A stretch of DNA of 64,000 bases from a virus, in IMG/VR virus record IMGVR_UViG_3300021964_000036, positions 1 through 64,000 of that record; one strand, written 5' to 3'. How positions within the stretch are numbered: the stretch's first letter is position 1; each line of letters opens with the position of its first letter. Of the stretch, positions 16,623 to 24,896 are shown piece by piece. A program made the position numbers and the translations under genes. Below the pieces are notes generated by a model, which did not search any database, was not told where the DNA came from, and saw nothing but the letters and a program-made list of their open reading frames with translations.

Positions 16623-17678
16623 ATGTCAGATAATAACCTTTCGCCTGAGGAGATTTTAAGGGAAAAAGAAATTTCTGGTGGTATTAAATACGACGACCCC
16701 AGTGAATTAGACCTTGATACCGAGCTACAGGAAAATATTTACCCCCAGCAAGAAGTTGTAGAGTCAGAACCTCTTGGAAATGTCCACGAGAAAAGTATGG
16801 AGAGTAAACCTTATGTACAAGATTCTGAAACTAAGCCTTTGGATCTTGGTTGGAAGAATCTACCCATGAATATGCTTCCGTCAAAAGGTCTTTTTTATCC
16901 TGAACCAACTAGAGTAGCAATTAGACCAGCTGAGGTAAGGGAAATTAGACAATTCTCTACTATAGACGAGGATGATATGCTAGATATAGACAATAAGCTT
17001 AATTTCATTCTTGAAACCTGCTGTAGAGTAAAGTTTAGTGAAAGTGGTGGTGTTGTTTCGTATAAAGATCTCAAGCAGGAGGATAGGTTCTTCATTATCA
17101 TGGCAATTAGGGATTTAACCTTTGTAAAGGGCGAAAATAGAATAATTGTAAATCCCGATGGTGGTTGTACAACTAAGGGATGTACTGGAATGGAAGGGAT
17201 AGAGTTAAGAACGGGTGTTTTGAGTAATTACGAGATAGATCAGAACCTTTTGAAGTACTATTCATCAACCGAAAGGACTTTCGCTTTCCCTATAAGGAGA
17301 ATAGGGAAGACAATTAAACTTGCTCCTCCATCAATCGGTGTTACCAAAGCGATAGCCTCTTTTGTTGCTGACTCTGTTGCAAGGGGTGAAGAGGTTGATA
17401 AGAGCTTTATAAAGATAGCCCCATTTTATTTCAATGAATGGAGGGGGTTAGACTATTTTAAAATAAAGGAAGCAATGGTTTCATCCTCCGAAGAATGGAC
17501 TAAGGAAGAGTTTTCTGCTTATTTTGAATTGGCTGAAAGGATTAAGATAGGAACAAACTTAAAGGTAAGAGTAAAATGCGATGCTTGCGGTGATGGGGAG
17601 GTCACCGCCCCAATTTACTTTCCCTCAGGGTTCAGATCTCTTTTCGTTATTTCAAATATCTTTGGAGAATTATTTTGA
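16623..17678 (+). CDS. Baseplate hub assembly protein, gp26-like
   Basis: 351 residues. After a disordered acidic N-terminus (about 80 residues), the segment NLPMNMLPSKGLFYPEP followed by VAIRPAEVREIRQFSTIDED is characteristic of the T4 gp26-like baseplate family. A possible metal site is formed by C182-x4-C (GGCTTKGC) and CDACG near the C-terminus. T4 gp26 is 208 residues. The C-terminus (FPSGFRSLF) overlaps the next reading frame, a relationship that may involve frameshifting. Likely part of hub assembly between tube and tape measure. Confidence 0.65.
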   Translation: MSDNNLSPEEILREKEISGGIKYDDPSELDLDTELQENIYPQQEVVESEPLGNVHEKSMESKPYVQDSETKPLDLGWKNLPMNMLPSKGLFYPEPTRVAIRPAEVREIRQFSTIDEDDMLDIDNKLNFILETCCRVKFSESGGVVSYKDLKQEDRFFIIMAIRDLTFVKGENRIIVNPDGGCTTKGCTGMEGIELRTGVLSNYEIDQNLLKYYSSTERTFAFPIRRIGKTIKLAPPSIGVTKAIASFVADSVARGEEVDKSFIKIAPFYFNEWRGLDYFKIKEAMVSSSEEWTKEEFSAYFELAERIKIGTNLKVRVKCDACGDGEVTAPIYFPSGFRSLFVISNIFGELF

Positions 17679-17853
17679 TCTAAAATTCAGACTTTGGAGG
17701 GAGCATTCAATAGACCCAGGCTGGCTAGAGTCTGTCCCATTCTACGAATACCAAATTTGGATCGATAAGCTTAACGATTCGGTAGAGGAGGAAAATAAAA
17801 GGAAGCTTCAAGAGAGTGGCCAAACAGAGGTATTCAGTTTTAGCAAAAAGTGA
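17662..17853 (+). CDS. Small tail/baseplate assembly protein overlapping the gp26-like gene
   Basis: Reading frame +1 relative to the previous gene, open from about 17581 to TGA at 17851-17853. The well-behaved protein sequence begins near ENYFDLKFRLWREHSIDPGW and continues VPFYEYQIWIDKLN. A TTG at 17662 could start a 63-residue protein; ATGs at 17581 or 17593 would add a poor-looking N-terminus; or the region could be joined to the upstream protein by +1 frameshifting. The pairing recalls tail-assembly chaperone genes and T4 gp26/gp51. Function and start are uncertain. Confidence 0.55.
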   Translation: MENYFDLKFRLWREHSIDPGWLESVPFYEYQIWIDKLNDSVEEENKRKLQESGQTEVFSFSKK

Positions 17854-17868
17854 TAATCTTTAATATTA

Positions 17869-17877
17869 GATATATAG
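17869..17877 (+). promoter_or_regulatory. Late promoter motif GATATATAG
   Basis: GATATATAG lies 22 bases upstream of ATG 17900, preceded by TAATATTA. No strong flanking arms are seen here. Confidence 0.5.
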
Positions 17878-17899
17878 TTGGAAAATAACCGACCAGTAA

Positions 17900-19279
17900 A
17901 TGGCAAACGGATCCGACAGATTATTAAAGGAGCTAAGTACACTTTCTTCAAATTTCGATTCACTTTATCAGGAACTTAAAGAGTCCACTAAGGCAAACAT
18001 AGAGTCATCTGAGGGTGTCAAGAATCTAGTAAACGACCTAAAGAAAGGAAATGCCCCAGAAACACAGGACCTAGAAAAGGTGTTCAGAAGCTTTACCGAA
18101 TCTTTTTCTAAAACTATAGCTTCTCAGAACGATAAGCTTATTAGCAATCTAACTGAAAATATTTCAAAGTCTCTTACCGGGTCTGCTTCAGATTTTATTT
18201 CAAAGCTACCTAGCCAAGTTGCTCAGGTGAAAGCGGGTCAACCTATCGATTTTAAAAGCATTTTGGGTAGCGGTACTATAAAAAATGCTTTGTCTGGGGT
18301 AATACCAAAAATACCTGGATTAAAGGACGGGGGTACTATTGAAGGTAATGGAATTGCGGTTGTCGGTGAGGATGGACCAGAGCTTGTTAAACTGGACAAA
18401 GGCAATAAAGTTAGGACCATGGAAGAGCAGATGTTGGATATGATGATTGAGGAGGAGAGGGAAAGGAATATAAAACTTGGTAGAATTGTACAGCAAAACC
18501 CATTGCAATCTGCCTTATCCAAGATCACAACCGATTCTAAGCTAATTAGCGAATTTATAGAATATTCTCAAAAGGATCTTGACAAGAGTGATCAACAAGA
18601 ATTGTTAGCTGATCCGGATTACCTTAAAGACGAATTCGATTATTTTTTAAGTGAAAGAGACCGAGAATATTTTACCCAGGAGGATCTTAAAAAGCTATCT
18701 CCAGATTACAAGCCTCCTAAAACAGAGATTATTAAGGATACTGAAATCCTTAAAACTCCAACCCCAACCCCTGCAGCTCAAGAGGTTATCAATCCTGTAG
18801 AAGCTGAACCTGCTGTCAAGAATGAAGAAGTGAAAGCTAAACCTAAGGTTAATTTCAGTCTTGATAAATTAAAGTCCATAACAGCTTTAGGTAAGGAAAA
18901 ACTCGAAGCTGCAAAGAATGGTACAGGAGTGATTGGACAAGCAGTGAATTCTGTACAGGAATTAAAATCAAAAATGCCAGGTTCCCCTGCAAAGGATGCT
19001 GATACTGATTCAGGACCTGGACAATCAGCCAGTGCTATAGAAAGAATAAAGGAGATAGCGGGTAGCTTGAAAAATAATTCTACTACAACACCAGCACCAG
19101 GGGTTGTTAAAAAATCTGAAGCCTCTACTACCAGTGCAGTTACTCCTTCAACTAGTACGATTACATCTAAGGATGCTCAGGAAATTAAATCCTTGCTTGC
19201 CTCTATTTACCAGGCACTAAGATCCCCTCTCACAGTTGCAAGCGATATCCCATTTAGGCCTTCGGGAAACAACTTCTAA
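17900..19279 (+). CDS. Tail hub / tape-measure-like virion protein
   Basis: 459 residues. The N-terminal 120 residues are helical. Residues about 140-175 hold LKDGGTIEGNGIAVVGEDGPELVKLDKGNKV-type sequence (AVVGEDGPELVKL being the core), a signature widespread in tail tape-measure and tail-lysin proteins. This is followed by a coiled region and a Pro/Thr/Ser-rich C-terminus. T4 keeps hub and tape-measure genes near gp26, so a tape-measure or hub-associated role fits, though the protein is short for a tape measure (T4 gp29 is 590). No peptidoglycan hydrolase motif is visible. Confidence 0.5.
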   Translation: MANGSDRLLKELSTLSSNFDSLYQELKESTKANIESSEGVKNLVNDLKKGNAPETQDLEKVFRSFTESFSKTIASQNDKLISNLTENISKSLTGSASDFISKLPSQVAQVKAGQPIDFKSILGSGTIKNALSGVIPKIPGLKDGGTIEGNGIAVVGEDGPELVKLDKGNKVRTMEEQMLDMMIEEERERNIKLGRIVQQNPLQSALSKITTDSKLISEFIEYSQKDLDKSDQQELLADPDYLKDEFDYFLSERDREYFTQEDLKKLSPDYKPPKTEIIKDTEILKTPTPTPAAQEVINPVEAEPAVKNEEVKAKPKVNFSLDKLKSITALGKEKLEAAKNGTGVIGQAVNSVQELKSKMPGSPAKDADTDSGPGQSASAIERIKEIAGSLKNNSTTTPAPGVVKKSEASTTSAVTPSTSTITSKDAQEIKSLLASIYQALRSPLTVASDIPFRPSGNNF

Positions 19280-19310
19280 CAATTGTTTATAACTTCATTT
19301 TTTCCAAACG

Positions 19311-19922
19311 GTGGAAAATTGTATATTTGTTTCTCAACTACCTTTTAATCCTGAACCGCAAATGGAAGAAACTTATATTGATCCCTCTAATTTTTTTAAT
19401 GACGATAACCTTTCAAGGGGTAATTACTGGATTGCTAGTCCTGCTCTTAATAGGGTATTTTTATCGGAGGATAATTTCAATGAAATAAGCGAAACCTTTT
19501 ATACCCTTAAGGATAGGAAGATGGACAGGGTCTATCTAGAAATGGCAAAGGTGTGGGCAACAAACTCATATTGTGAAAGAATGAAAGTTGGAAGTTTGAT
19601 AGTCAAAGATAAGTCGATAATATCCGACGGCTACAACGGGGCACCAACTGGATTCCCAAACGTGTGTGAAGATGCTTCTCACGTTACGCTGCCTCATGTA
19701 TTACACGCAGAGGCAAATGCTATTACTAAATTGGCTAAGAGTACGCAAAGTTCGGATGGGTCTACACTTTATGTTACCGTCTCTCCATGCTTCGAGTGTT
19801 CTAAACTGATAATCCAAAGTGGAATTAAAAGGTTAGTATTCCAGGAGTTATATAGAAAACTTGAATCGCTCAAATTTTTATTTGACGCTGGAATTGAACT
19901 CATTAGGTTAAATAATAAATAG
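19311..19922 (+). CDS. dCMP/CMP deaminase
   Basis: Zinc-dependent cytidine deaminase superfamily. Motifs: KVGSLIVKDKSIISDGYNG, the catalytic HAEANAI (zinc His and proton-shuttle Glu), and PCFECSKLI with two zinc cysteines. Converts dCMP to dUMP to supply dTTP, as T4 gpCd does. The GTG at 19311 gives 203 residues but lies in the loop of a TTTTCC/GGAAAA hairpin; ATG 19362 gives 186 residues and may be the true start. The first 55 residues before the deaminase fold are unrecognised. The reaction is confident, the exact start is not. Confidence 0.88.
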   Translation: MENCIFVSQLPFNPEPQMEETYIDPSNFFNDDNLSRGNYWIASPALNRVFLSEDNFNEISETFYTLKDRKMDRVYLEMAKVWATNSYCERMKVGSLIVKDKSIISDGYNGAPTGFPNVCEDASHVTLPHVLHAEANAITKLAKSTQSSDGSTLYVTVSPCFECSKLIIQSGIKRLVFQELYRKLESLKFLFDAGIELIRLNNK

Positions 19923-19956
19923 GAGGTAAAAGGAAATTACTAGGGGAATCAAAAAA

Positions 19957-20574
19957 ATGGCAAAAGAAAAAAACATACAAATTCTAGCTGAAAGCTTCAT
20001 TCAGACTAGAGGAGAGAGGGAATTCAAGTACCTCTACGAAAGAGTAAAACCAGGGGTATTAAATCATTGTTACGGTATTTTGAAAGACTTTGAGCTAGCG
20101 GAGGATGCTTTCCTTAATGCTATGTCGAAGGTCTGGCAAAAGATAGAACAATATGATAGCGAGAGAGGGAATTTTTCTACGTGGTGTTACAACATTGCTA
20201 GAAATGAATCTCTACTTTTGCTAAAAAGCAGAAAAAGATATATTTCTCAATCTTCTGAAGAGATGGAATACACTTCTGCAAAGGCAGAAGAAAAGAACAG
20301 ATCATATGACATTGAAGACGATCCTCTTTGGGATTTCCTTTCGGGAGGTAGCGATATAGATGATGTATATGAGCAAGTAATAGACGAAATTAAGGAACTT
20401 CCGGATATCTATCGTGATATAATGATCGATCGTGAAATAAATGGTATGAAATACAAAGATATTGCTATTAAATACGATATAAAGAAGAGATCAATTGCTA
20501 CAAGAATTAGAAGAGCTCGTACTAAGATCAGAAAGAAGATGGAGGATGCTATGGGTAAATCTGATTTCAAATAA
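19957..20574 (+). CDS. ECF-like sigma-70 family RNA polymerase sigma factor
   Basis: 205 residues. Region 2: EDAFLNAMSKVWQKIEQYD and GNFSTWCYNIARNESLLLL, with NIARN as in sigma region 2 helices. A variable acidic linker (SGGSDIDDV) follows. Region 4: ELPDIYRDIMIDREINGMKY, then DIAIKYDIKKRSIATRIRRA, a helix-turn-helix. It resembles bacterial ECF sigma factors and should direct host RNA polymerase to phage promoters. The window also encodes a gp55-like late sigma (27917), so this phage may use two sigma classes. It is A-rich upstream, without a Shine-Dalgarno sequence. Confidence 0.8.
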   Translation: MAKEKNIQILAESFIQTRGEREFKYLYERVKPGVLNHCYGILKDFELAEDAFLNAMSKVWQKIEQYDSERGNFSTWCYNIARNESLLLLKSRKRYISQSSEEMEYTSAKAEEKNRSYDIEDDPLWDFLSGGSDIDDVYEQVIDEIKELPDIYRDIMIDREINGMKYKDIAIKYDIKKRSIATRIRRARTKIRKKMEDAMGKSDFK

Positions 20575-21039
20575 ATGATGGGAAGAATTCTAGCTATTTT
20601 TAGGTTATTAAAAATTCTTAAGGAATTAAGGGTTTATTACCAATACAGGATTTCTGTATATGACGAGAGCATTAATTCCCCCATCTGGACAAGGTTAAGA
20701 CTCAGGAAGGATTGGTTAAGAAGAATTTATACGGTAGTAAACTTACCTCCTGAGGTTACTATGTCACGTGAATTTCCCGTAGATGCTAGACCTGCTTATG
20801 TGTTCGAAGAACTTAAGCCCGTAAACGACTATCTCACTAAACTTAATCTGCAGGAGGTTCTTACCCCAGTTCTTAAACCTATACCAGAGACTAATGGGGA
20901 TTCTTATTTAGTTATCTATTATTTCTTTTTTAGGTACCTTTCATGGATATGGATATTTAGATTTATAACAGAGGTAACACTGGTTACTTTATGTGTGTTG
21001 AACTGGAATGCAATTATAACTTACTTAGGAATTGTTTGA
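20575..21039 (+). CDS. Small membrane-anchored protein, unknown
   Basis: 154 residues. The first 120 are soluble with an arginine-rich segment (TRLRLRKDWLRRIY). The C-terminal 45 residues are hydrophobic (YFFFRYLSWIWIFRFIT, VTLVTLCVLNW), predicted as one or two membrane helices, so the protein is likely tail-anchored in the inner membrane. It starts on the base after the sigma gene stop and is overlapped 8 bases by the next gene. No family recognised. Confidence 0.6.
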   Translation: MMGRILAIFRLLKILKELRVYYQYRISVYDESINSPIWTRLRLRKDWLRRIYTVVNLPPEVTMSREFPVDARPAYVFEELKPVNDYLTKLNLQEVLTPVLKPIPETNGDSYLVIYYFFFRYLSWIWIFRFITEVTLVTLCVLNWNAIITYLGIV

Positions 21040-21838
21040 TTTAGAAAATACAAGGAAGGATTACCAGAAGAAGCTAGATATTTTCAAAGACTCGAAGTTT
21101 ATTTTCAACGAATCTGCTCACACGTATCATTTCGAGGGTATTAAGTATGATTCTGTAACAACATATCTAAAAAAATTCAAAGTTCCCTTTGATCGTGAAT
21201 ATTGGTCTAATCGTAAAGCTGAAGAAAGGGGAGTAGATGTTTCGGTTATTAAAGCAGAGTGGCAGGGTAAAGCTGATGTTGCTAATGCTCTTGGAACTAA
21301 AGTACATAAGTGGATTGAAGATTATTGGATGGGATTAGATCCTGAAATGCCAGAGGATCCTGAGGTAAGGAGTAGGGTTGAAAAGTTTATATCTCTTAAG
21401 GAAGAAAGATTTGGAGAACTTGTTCCTCTTGAATCTGAGCTTAAAGTATTTTCTAATAAATGGAGGCTTGCAGGAACCGTTGACCAACCTTTCTTAATGT
21501 GGGATAAAAAGGAGAAAAAGCTTTTATTCCTTATTGGTGACTGGAAGACAAATAAGGAATTTAAGGACGATAAACACCCTAAGGGTAGGTTTAAAAAACT
21601 TTTACACCCATTTGCGGATCTTTATGAGAACTCACATAATGAGTATTCGATTCAAATCAGCTTATACAGACTTATTATTGAAGAGGAAACGGGATTAGAG
21701 ACCCATGGTGGTTTTTTATGTCACATTGGTCCCCAGGAAAAACCTAAGTTATATCCCGTTAAGGATTTGAGGGAAAGGTTAAAGGTATATTTACAACATA
21801 ATCGTGAAGATTTTGATGTTTTCAATATCTCTGAATGA
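21032..21838 (+). CDS. PD-(D/E)XK nuclease, RecB/Cas4-like
   Basis: 268 residues, TTG start overlapping the previous stop. Core motifs in order: LGTKVHKWIE (helix 1 with the conserved His), PLESELKVFSNKWRLAGTVD (strand with catalytic Asp), FLIGDWKTNKEF (D-x-K) and NEYSIQISLYRLIIE (helix with QxxxY). This is the RecB-type nuclease fold without a helicase. In phages such enzymes act in recombination, end processing or host DNA degradation. The catalytic residues look intact. Confidence 0.8.
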   Translation: MFDLENTRKDYQKKLDIFKDSKFIFNESAHTYHFEGIKYDSVTTYLKKFKVPFDREYWSNRKAEERGVDVSVIKAEWQGKADVANALGTKVHKWIEDYWMGLDPEMPEDPEVRSRVEKFISLKEERFGELVPLESELKVFSNKWRLAGTVDQPFLMWDKKEKKLLFLIGDWKTNKEFKDDKHPKGRFKKLLHPFADLYENSHNEYSIQISLYRLIIEEETGLETHGGFLCHIGPQEKPKLYPVKDLRERLKVYLQHNREDFDVFNISE

Positions 21839-21879
21839 AACAATATCGTTTATTAAACTAAAAAATAAAAAGCAATCAA

Positions 21880-22395
21880 ATGGCAAACAAAAAGACACAA
21901 GGAAAGATGGTAGAGCTTGATGCAAGTGAACTAGTTGATCCAATCGGAGAAGAAGCTCTTTCTAGACTAAACGAAGGTAGAATTAAGGCAGCAGAGGAAA
22001 ATCTTGAAAATGCAAAGAAAAGGGTTTCTACCAAAGTATATGCAATTCAGTTTGAATCTATGGACCATATTAACAAATTTGTTGATTTCATGGAAAATGA
22101 AGCTTCCTGGAAAGAAAAAGAATCCCTGGGTGTTATAGAAATTTGTAAAGTATTGGATAATCTCAAATCTGATGGAATAAAGAACAATATACTTTACTTA
22201 CAAGCTTTGCCTTTGGAGGCAAGTCACTACTTCATCTCAAAACAAAGTGGTAAAGGATTAAAGGAGGCGAAAGAATTTATTTCTCTCTTAAAGCCTTTTG
22301 AGCAAGGATTAGAATCTGCTAAAGCAGATGCCCAAGAAATCCAGGACCTTGAAAGAGAACTCGCAGCAGCTCAGCAGGGCATTGAAATAGCCTAA
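21880..22395 (+). CDS. Helical protein of unknown function
   Basis: 171 residues, ATG in an A-rich context. Mixed alpha/beta centre (VYAIQFESMDHINKFVDFME) and a coiled-coil C-terminus (IQDLERELAAAQQGIE). No motif recognised. It ends just before an intrinsic terminator at 22420, so it closes the transcription unit that starts with the deaminase and sigma genes. Confidence 0.6.
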   Translation: MANKKTQGKMVELDASELVDPIGEEALSRLNEGRIKAAEENLENAKKRVSTKVYAIQFESMDHINKFVDFMENEASWKEKESLGVIEICKVLDNLKSDGIKNNILYLQALPLEASHYFISKQSGKGLKEAKEFISLLKPFEQGLESAKADAQEIQDLERELAAAQQGIEIA

Positions 22396-22419
22396 AAAGG
22401 CACAAAACCATTCGAAATG

Positions 22420-22452
22420 AATAGGCTCCATTTGTTTGGGGCCTATTTTTTA
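22420..22452 (+). terminator. Intrinsic terminator
   Basis: AATAGGCTCC (22420-22429) pairs with GGGGCCTATT (22438-22447) with one T-G wobble, 8-base loop, followed by a T run to 22451. Confidence 0.85.
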
Positions 22453-22472
22453 GTGTATATGGAATAAGGTTA

Positions 22473-22481
22473 GATATATAG
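22473..22481 (+). promoter_or_regulatory. Late promoter motif GATATATAG
   Basis: GATATATAG lies directly after the terminator and 23 bases upstream of ATG 22505, as expected for a new transcription unit. Confidence 0.6.
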
Positions 22482-22504
22482 TAAAACTAAAATTGTAAAT
22501 AATC

Positions 22505-22798
22505 ATGGTACAAAAAATTAAAGATAACTTTCAATTCATCGTTTTAGGGTTTTTAGTGATTGTCTTTTTCAGACAATGTGGAGTAAATCGCGATATAGAT
22601 AGAATTGAAAAGGAGCTTAAAGCTTCTAACGCTGAGCTTAACACTAAATTAGATTCAATCAATACACTAACTAAGGCTGAAATTAGGCACGAGATGAATC
22701 AGGTAATGTTCCAATTCCTTATTTATGAAGATGACTTTGATAAGAAAAGGATTTCTCTGTCTGAGATAAAAAACAAATTAGAAGCAAGTGAAGAGTAA
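22505..22798 (+). CDS. Small membrane-anchored coiled-coil protein
   Basis: 97 residues. N-terminal membrane helix (FQFIVLGFLVIVFF, about residues 10-23), then a charged coiled coil (IDRIEKELKASNAELNTKLD). One anchor plus a periplasmic or cytoplasmic coil is the general shape of inner-membrane spanins and of rI-type regulators, but no lipoprotein partner is visible next to it. Overlaps the next gene by 11 bases. Function unknown. Confidence 0.6.
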   Translation: MVQKIKDNFQFIVLGFLVIVFFRQCGVNRDIDRIEKELKASNAELNTKLDSINTLTKAEIRHEMNQVMFQFLIYEDDFDKKRISLSEIKNKLEASEE

Positions 22799-23582
22799 AT
22801 CAAAACTCGTTAATGGCTTTATCATAACCACCTTCGTTTCTTTGTATTTGATGGTGTCTGTGATATCTACCATTCACGTTATTGACTTTTTTAAACTATC
22901 CAACCCCACGTGGTTGGCAATTTCTTTGGCAATAGCTTTTGAGGTTGGTGCTGCAGCATCTCTTGCCTCTTTAATTGTAATGGAAAAAATGAACAAATCC
23001 CTTGTTTGGTTCCTATTTATTCTGTTGACCGCAATGCAAGCCATGGGGAACACATACTATGCATTCGTTAATCTGGGTGACTATACTTCTTGGTCTGAAT
23101 TATTTGGATTGATAGAGGAGGAAGAGATATTCCAAAAGAGGATACTCTCAATTGTATCTGGTGCTATTCTTCCTATAGTAGCATTAGGGTTTATTAAATC
23201 ACTTGTCGATTATATTAAACCAGATAGCGAGGAAAAACTTCAAAACGAAGATTCTGGTATCGAAATGGAGGATGCTGTAGATCTTGGTGATGATATAAGC
23301 GAGCCTTTAATCTATGATTCCTCTTATGAAATGAGCAACATTCCTGGTGGAAAAATGGAATTAGAAAATAGCTTAAATGAAAACGACGAAATTGTTGAGG
23401 ATTTTTACGGGTCAGAGTCTATTGTTACAGCAGAAACATCAGGATCTGAAAAAAATGAAGAGACCATAAAACCAATTGCAGATAGCAATGTTGAGATAGT
23501 AAATGCAAACGCAAACAAGAGGATTAGACCAAAAGTTGTTGCTATGCCAGAAAATCCTGACATAAACCCCACTAGACTTTAA
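22788..23582 (+). CDS. Membrane protein with four predicted helices
   Basis: 264 residues, GTG start overlapping the previous gene. Predicted membrane segments near residues 8-32, 40-65, 68-88 and 120-145, then an acidic cytoplasmic tail of about 110 residues. No transporter motif recognised. Pairing with the small anchored coiled-coil gene suggests they form a membrane complex, possibly in lysis timing, superinfection exclusion or lysis inhibition (inference only). Confidence 0.55.
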   Translation: MKSKSKLVNGFIITTFVSLYLMVSVISTIHVIDFFKLSNPTWLAISLAIAFEVGAAASLASLIVMEKMNKSLVWFLFILLTAMQAMGNTYYAFVNLGDYTSWSELFGLIEEEEIFQKRILSIVSGAILPIVALGFIKSLVDYIKPDSEEKLQNEDSGIEMEDAVDLGDDISEPLIYDSSYEMSNIPGGKMELENSLNENDEIVEDFYGSESIVTAETSGSEKNEETIKPIADSNVEIVNANANKRIRPKVVAMPENPDINPTRL

Positions 23583-23583
23583 T

Positions 23584-24258
23584 ATGAGCGCAAACATAGG
23601 TGATAACTTGGAGATTTTCGGTGGAGGATCTAGTGTAGGTGGCACAGGATCAGGTACTCCTTTTGGCTATGGCGACAGCAATAGTGCATTGACTACTGGA
23701 CAATCCGGTCCGTTTGACACCAAGTATACCCTAATTGCTAACACCCCTGGTTCTTTGAAGAGGGTAAATCTTACTTTCTCAAATTATAATGATCCACACG
23801 AGGTAAGAATATTCCAAACCTCTATGAATGTTACATATCAAGCAGACATAGAAGAAAAGCTTGACCTTTCCGAATATTTTCACCCACTACAGTCTTTTTC
23901 TGGTTACCAGAAACAAACTTTTGTAATATCACCGGATTCTTCAATTAACCTTGATCCTGGTGATTATGATACCACTTTGGGAGAAGTGAGCTTACTACTT
24001 GCTAGAGCAAGGTATTATGCAGATGCTGAGGAGGATCAAAGGCTTTTATACTGGCATTATAATAGCGGATTAAGATACGTTATGTCAGATGTGATGATGC
24101 TAACCGGACAAGTTAAACCTGATGCTTCTTGGAAAGGATGGCAAACTTTGCCTGATTTAGAAGATCAGGTTGGATATACAGGAGCAGCTACTGGTGGATT
24201 TGTATTTTCAAATCCAACTGAATATCCAGTTAAGCTAACAATATTAACAGCAAGCTAA
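23584..24258 (+). CDS. Virion-like beta protein, paralogue 1
   Basis: 224 residues, Gly/Ser-rich N-terminus (IFGGGSSVGGTGSGTPFGYG), then beta-rich. The C-terminal third shares a pattern with the next protein: VMSDVMMLTG, GWQTLPD and GGFVFSNPTEYPVKLTIL. The stop overlaps the ATG of the paralogue (TAATG). Probably a tail, fibre or head-decoration component; not assigned to a family. Confidence 0.6.
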   Translation: MSANIGDNLEIFGGGSSVGGTGSGTPFGYGDSNSALTTGQSGPFDTKYTLIANTPGSLKRVNLTFSNYNDPHEVRIFQTSMNVTYQADIEEKLDLSEYFHPLQSFSGYQKQTFVISPDSSINLDPGDYDTTLGEVSLLLARARYYADAEEDQRLLYWHYNSGLRYVMSDVMMLTGQVKPDASWKGWQTLPDLEDQVGYTGAATGGFVFSNPTEYPVKLTILTAS

Positions 24259-24803
24259 TGGCAACCAGACCTATCATATGTCCTCCACAACCTATAGATG
24301 GATTCCTTTTTAGAAAGGACAAATTCGTGCTTGAGGAAGATTACAACATAACAAATTTCATAGATTTTAGTGATCTCCAGGATGAAGTTATATCATATTC
24401 AAGACTTAGAGTAACACTTAAAAGAAATAAAAGTGTAAAGATAAGCCAAACAGACATAGGTGATGAAAATGGATTCGTCAAATGGATAGCAGTGAAGGTT
24501 AAGTATCCTGCACCAAAAGACCCGGTTCTTTTTGGGTCCCAGACACCAATTATACCTGGTGTTCCAACTCCTACCAATGGAACTCCACAGGTGAAGAAAT
24601 ATATTTATTGGACATATAGGAATAATACCTATAATGTAGGAGAATTAATGATTTTAACCGGTGGAAAGCTAGGTTCCACTGATTCTGAAAAAACTGGATG
24701 GAATCTAAGTGAGGATTTTTTACCTTATGAGGATGGAGGAATCACATTCAGCAACCCACACACCGACATTGACGTAAAGCTTGAAATTATTATAGCGAGA
24801 TAA
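24258..24803 (+). CDS. Virion-like beta protein, paralogue 2
   Basis: 181 residues. The C-terminus parallels the previous protein: YNVGELMILTGG, GWNLSEDFLP and GGITFSNPHTDIDVKLEIII. N-terminal part beta-rich. Pairing of two related small beta proteins suggests neighbouring copies in one assembly. Followed by an inverted repeat and the promoter of the next gene. Confidence 0.6.
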   Translation: MATRPIICPPQPIDGFLFRKDKFVLEEDYNITNFIDFSDLQDEVISYSRLRVTLKRNKSVKISQTDIGDENGFVKWIAVKVKYPAPKDPVLFGSQTPIIPGVPTPTNGTPQVKKYIYWTYRNNTYNVGELMILTGGKLGSTDSEKTGWNLSEDFLPYEDGGITFSNPHTDIDVKLEIIIAR

Positions 24804-24878
24804 TTTTTCCAAAAAACCTGGATTGGTTGGAATATATAATGGAAAAGTTTCAATATCGCAGGTGTGATATATAAAAAG
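24804..24878 (+). promoter_or_regulatory. Two TATATA motifs with inverted repeats before the 930-residue protein
   Basis: Arms TTTTCC (ending 24810) and GGAAAA (from 24841) enclose AACC/GGTT and AATATATAAT (24831-24840). A second motif, GATATATAAAAAG (24866-24878), lies 18 bases before ATG 24897 and ATATC/GATAT pair around it. Confidence 0.5.
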
Positions 24879-24896
24879 CAAAAAAACACAAGTAGA

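Noticed and set aside
24864-24896. GTG start for the 930-residue protein
   Set aside because: The GTG overlaps the GATATATAAAAAG motif, so the transcript would start downstream of it; ATG 24897 is preferred.
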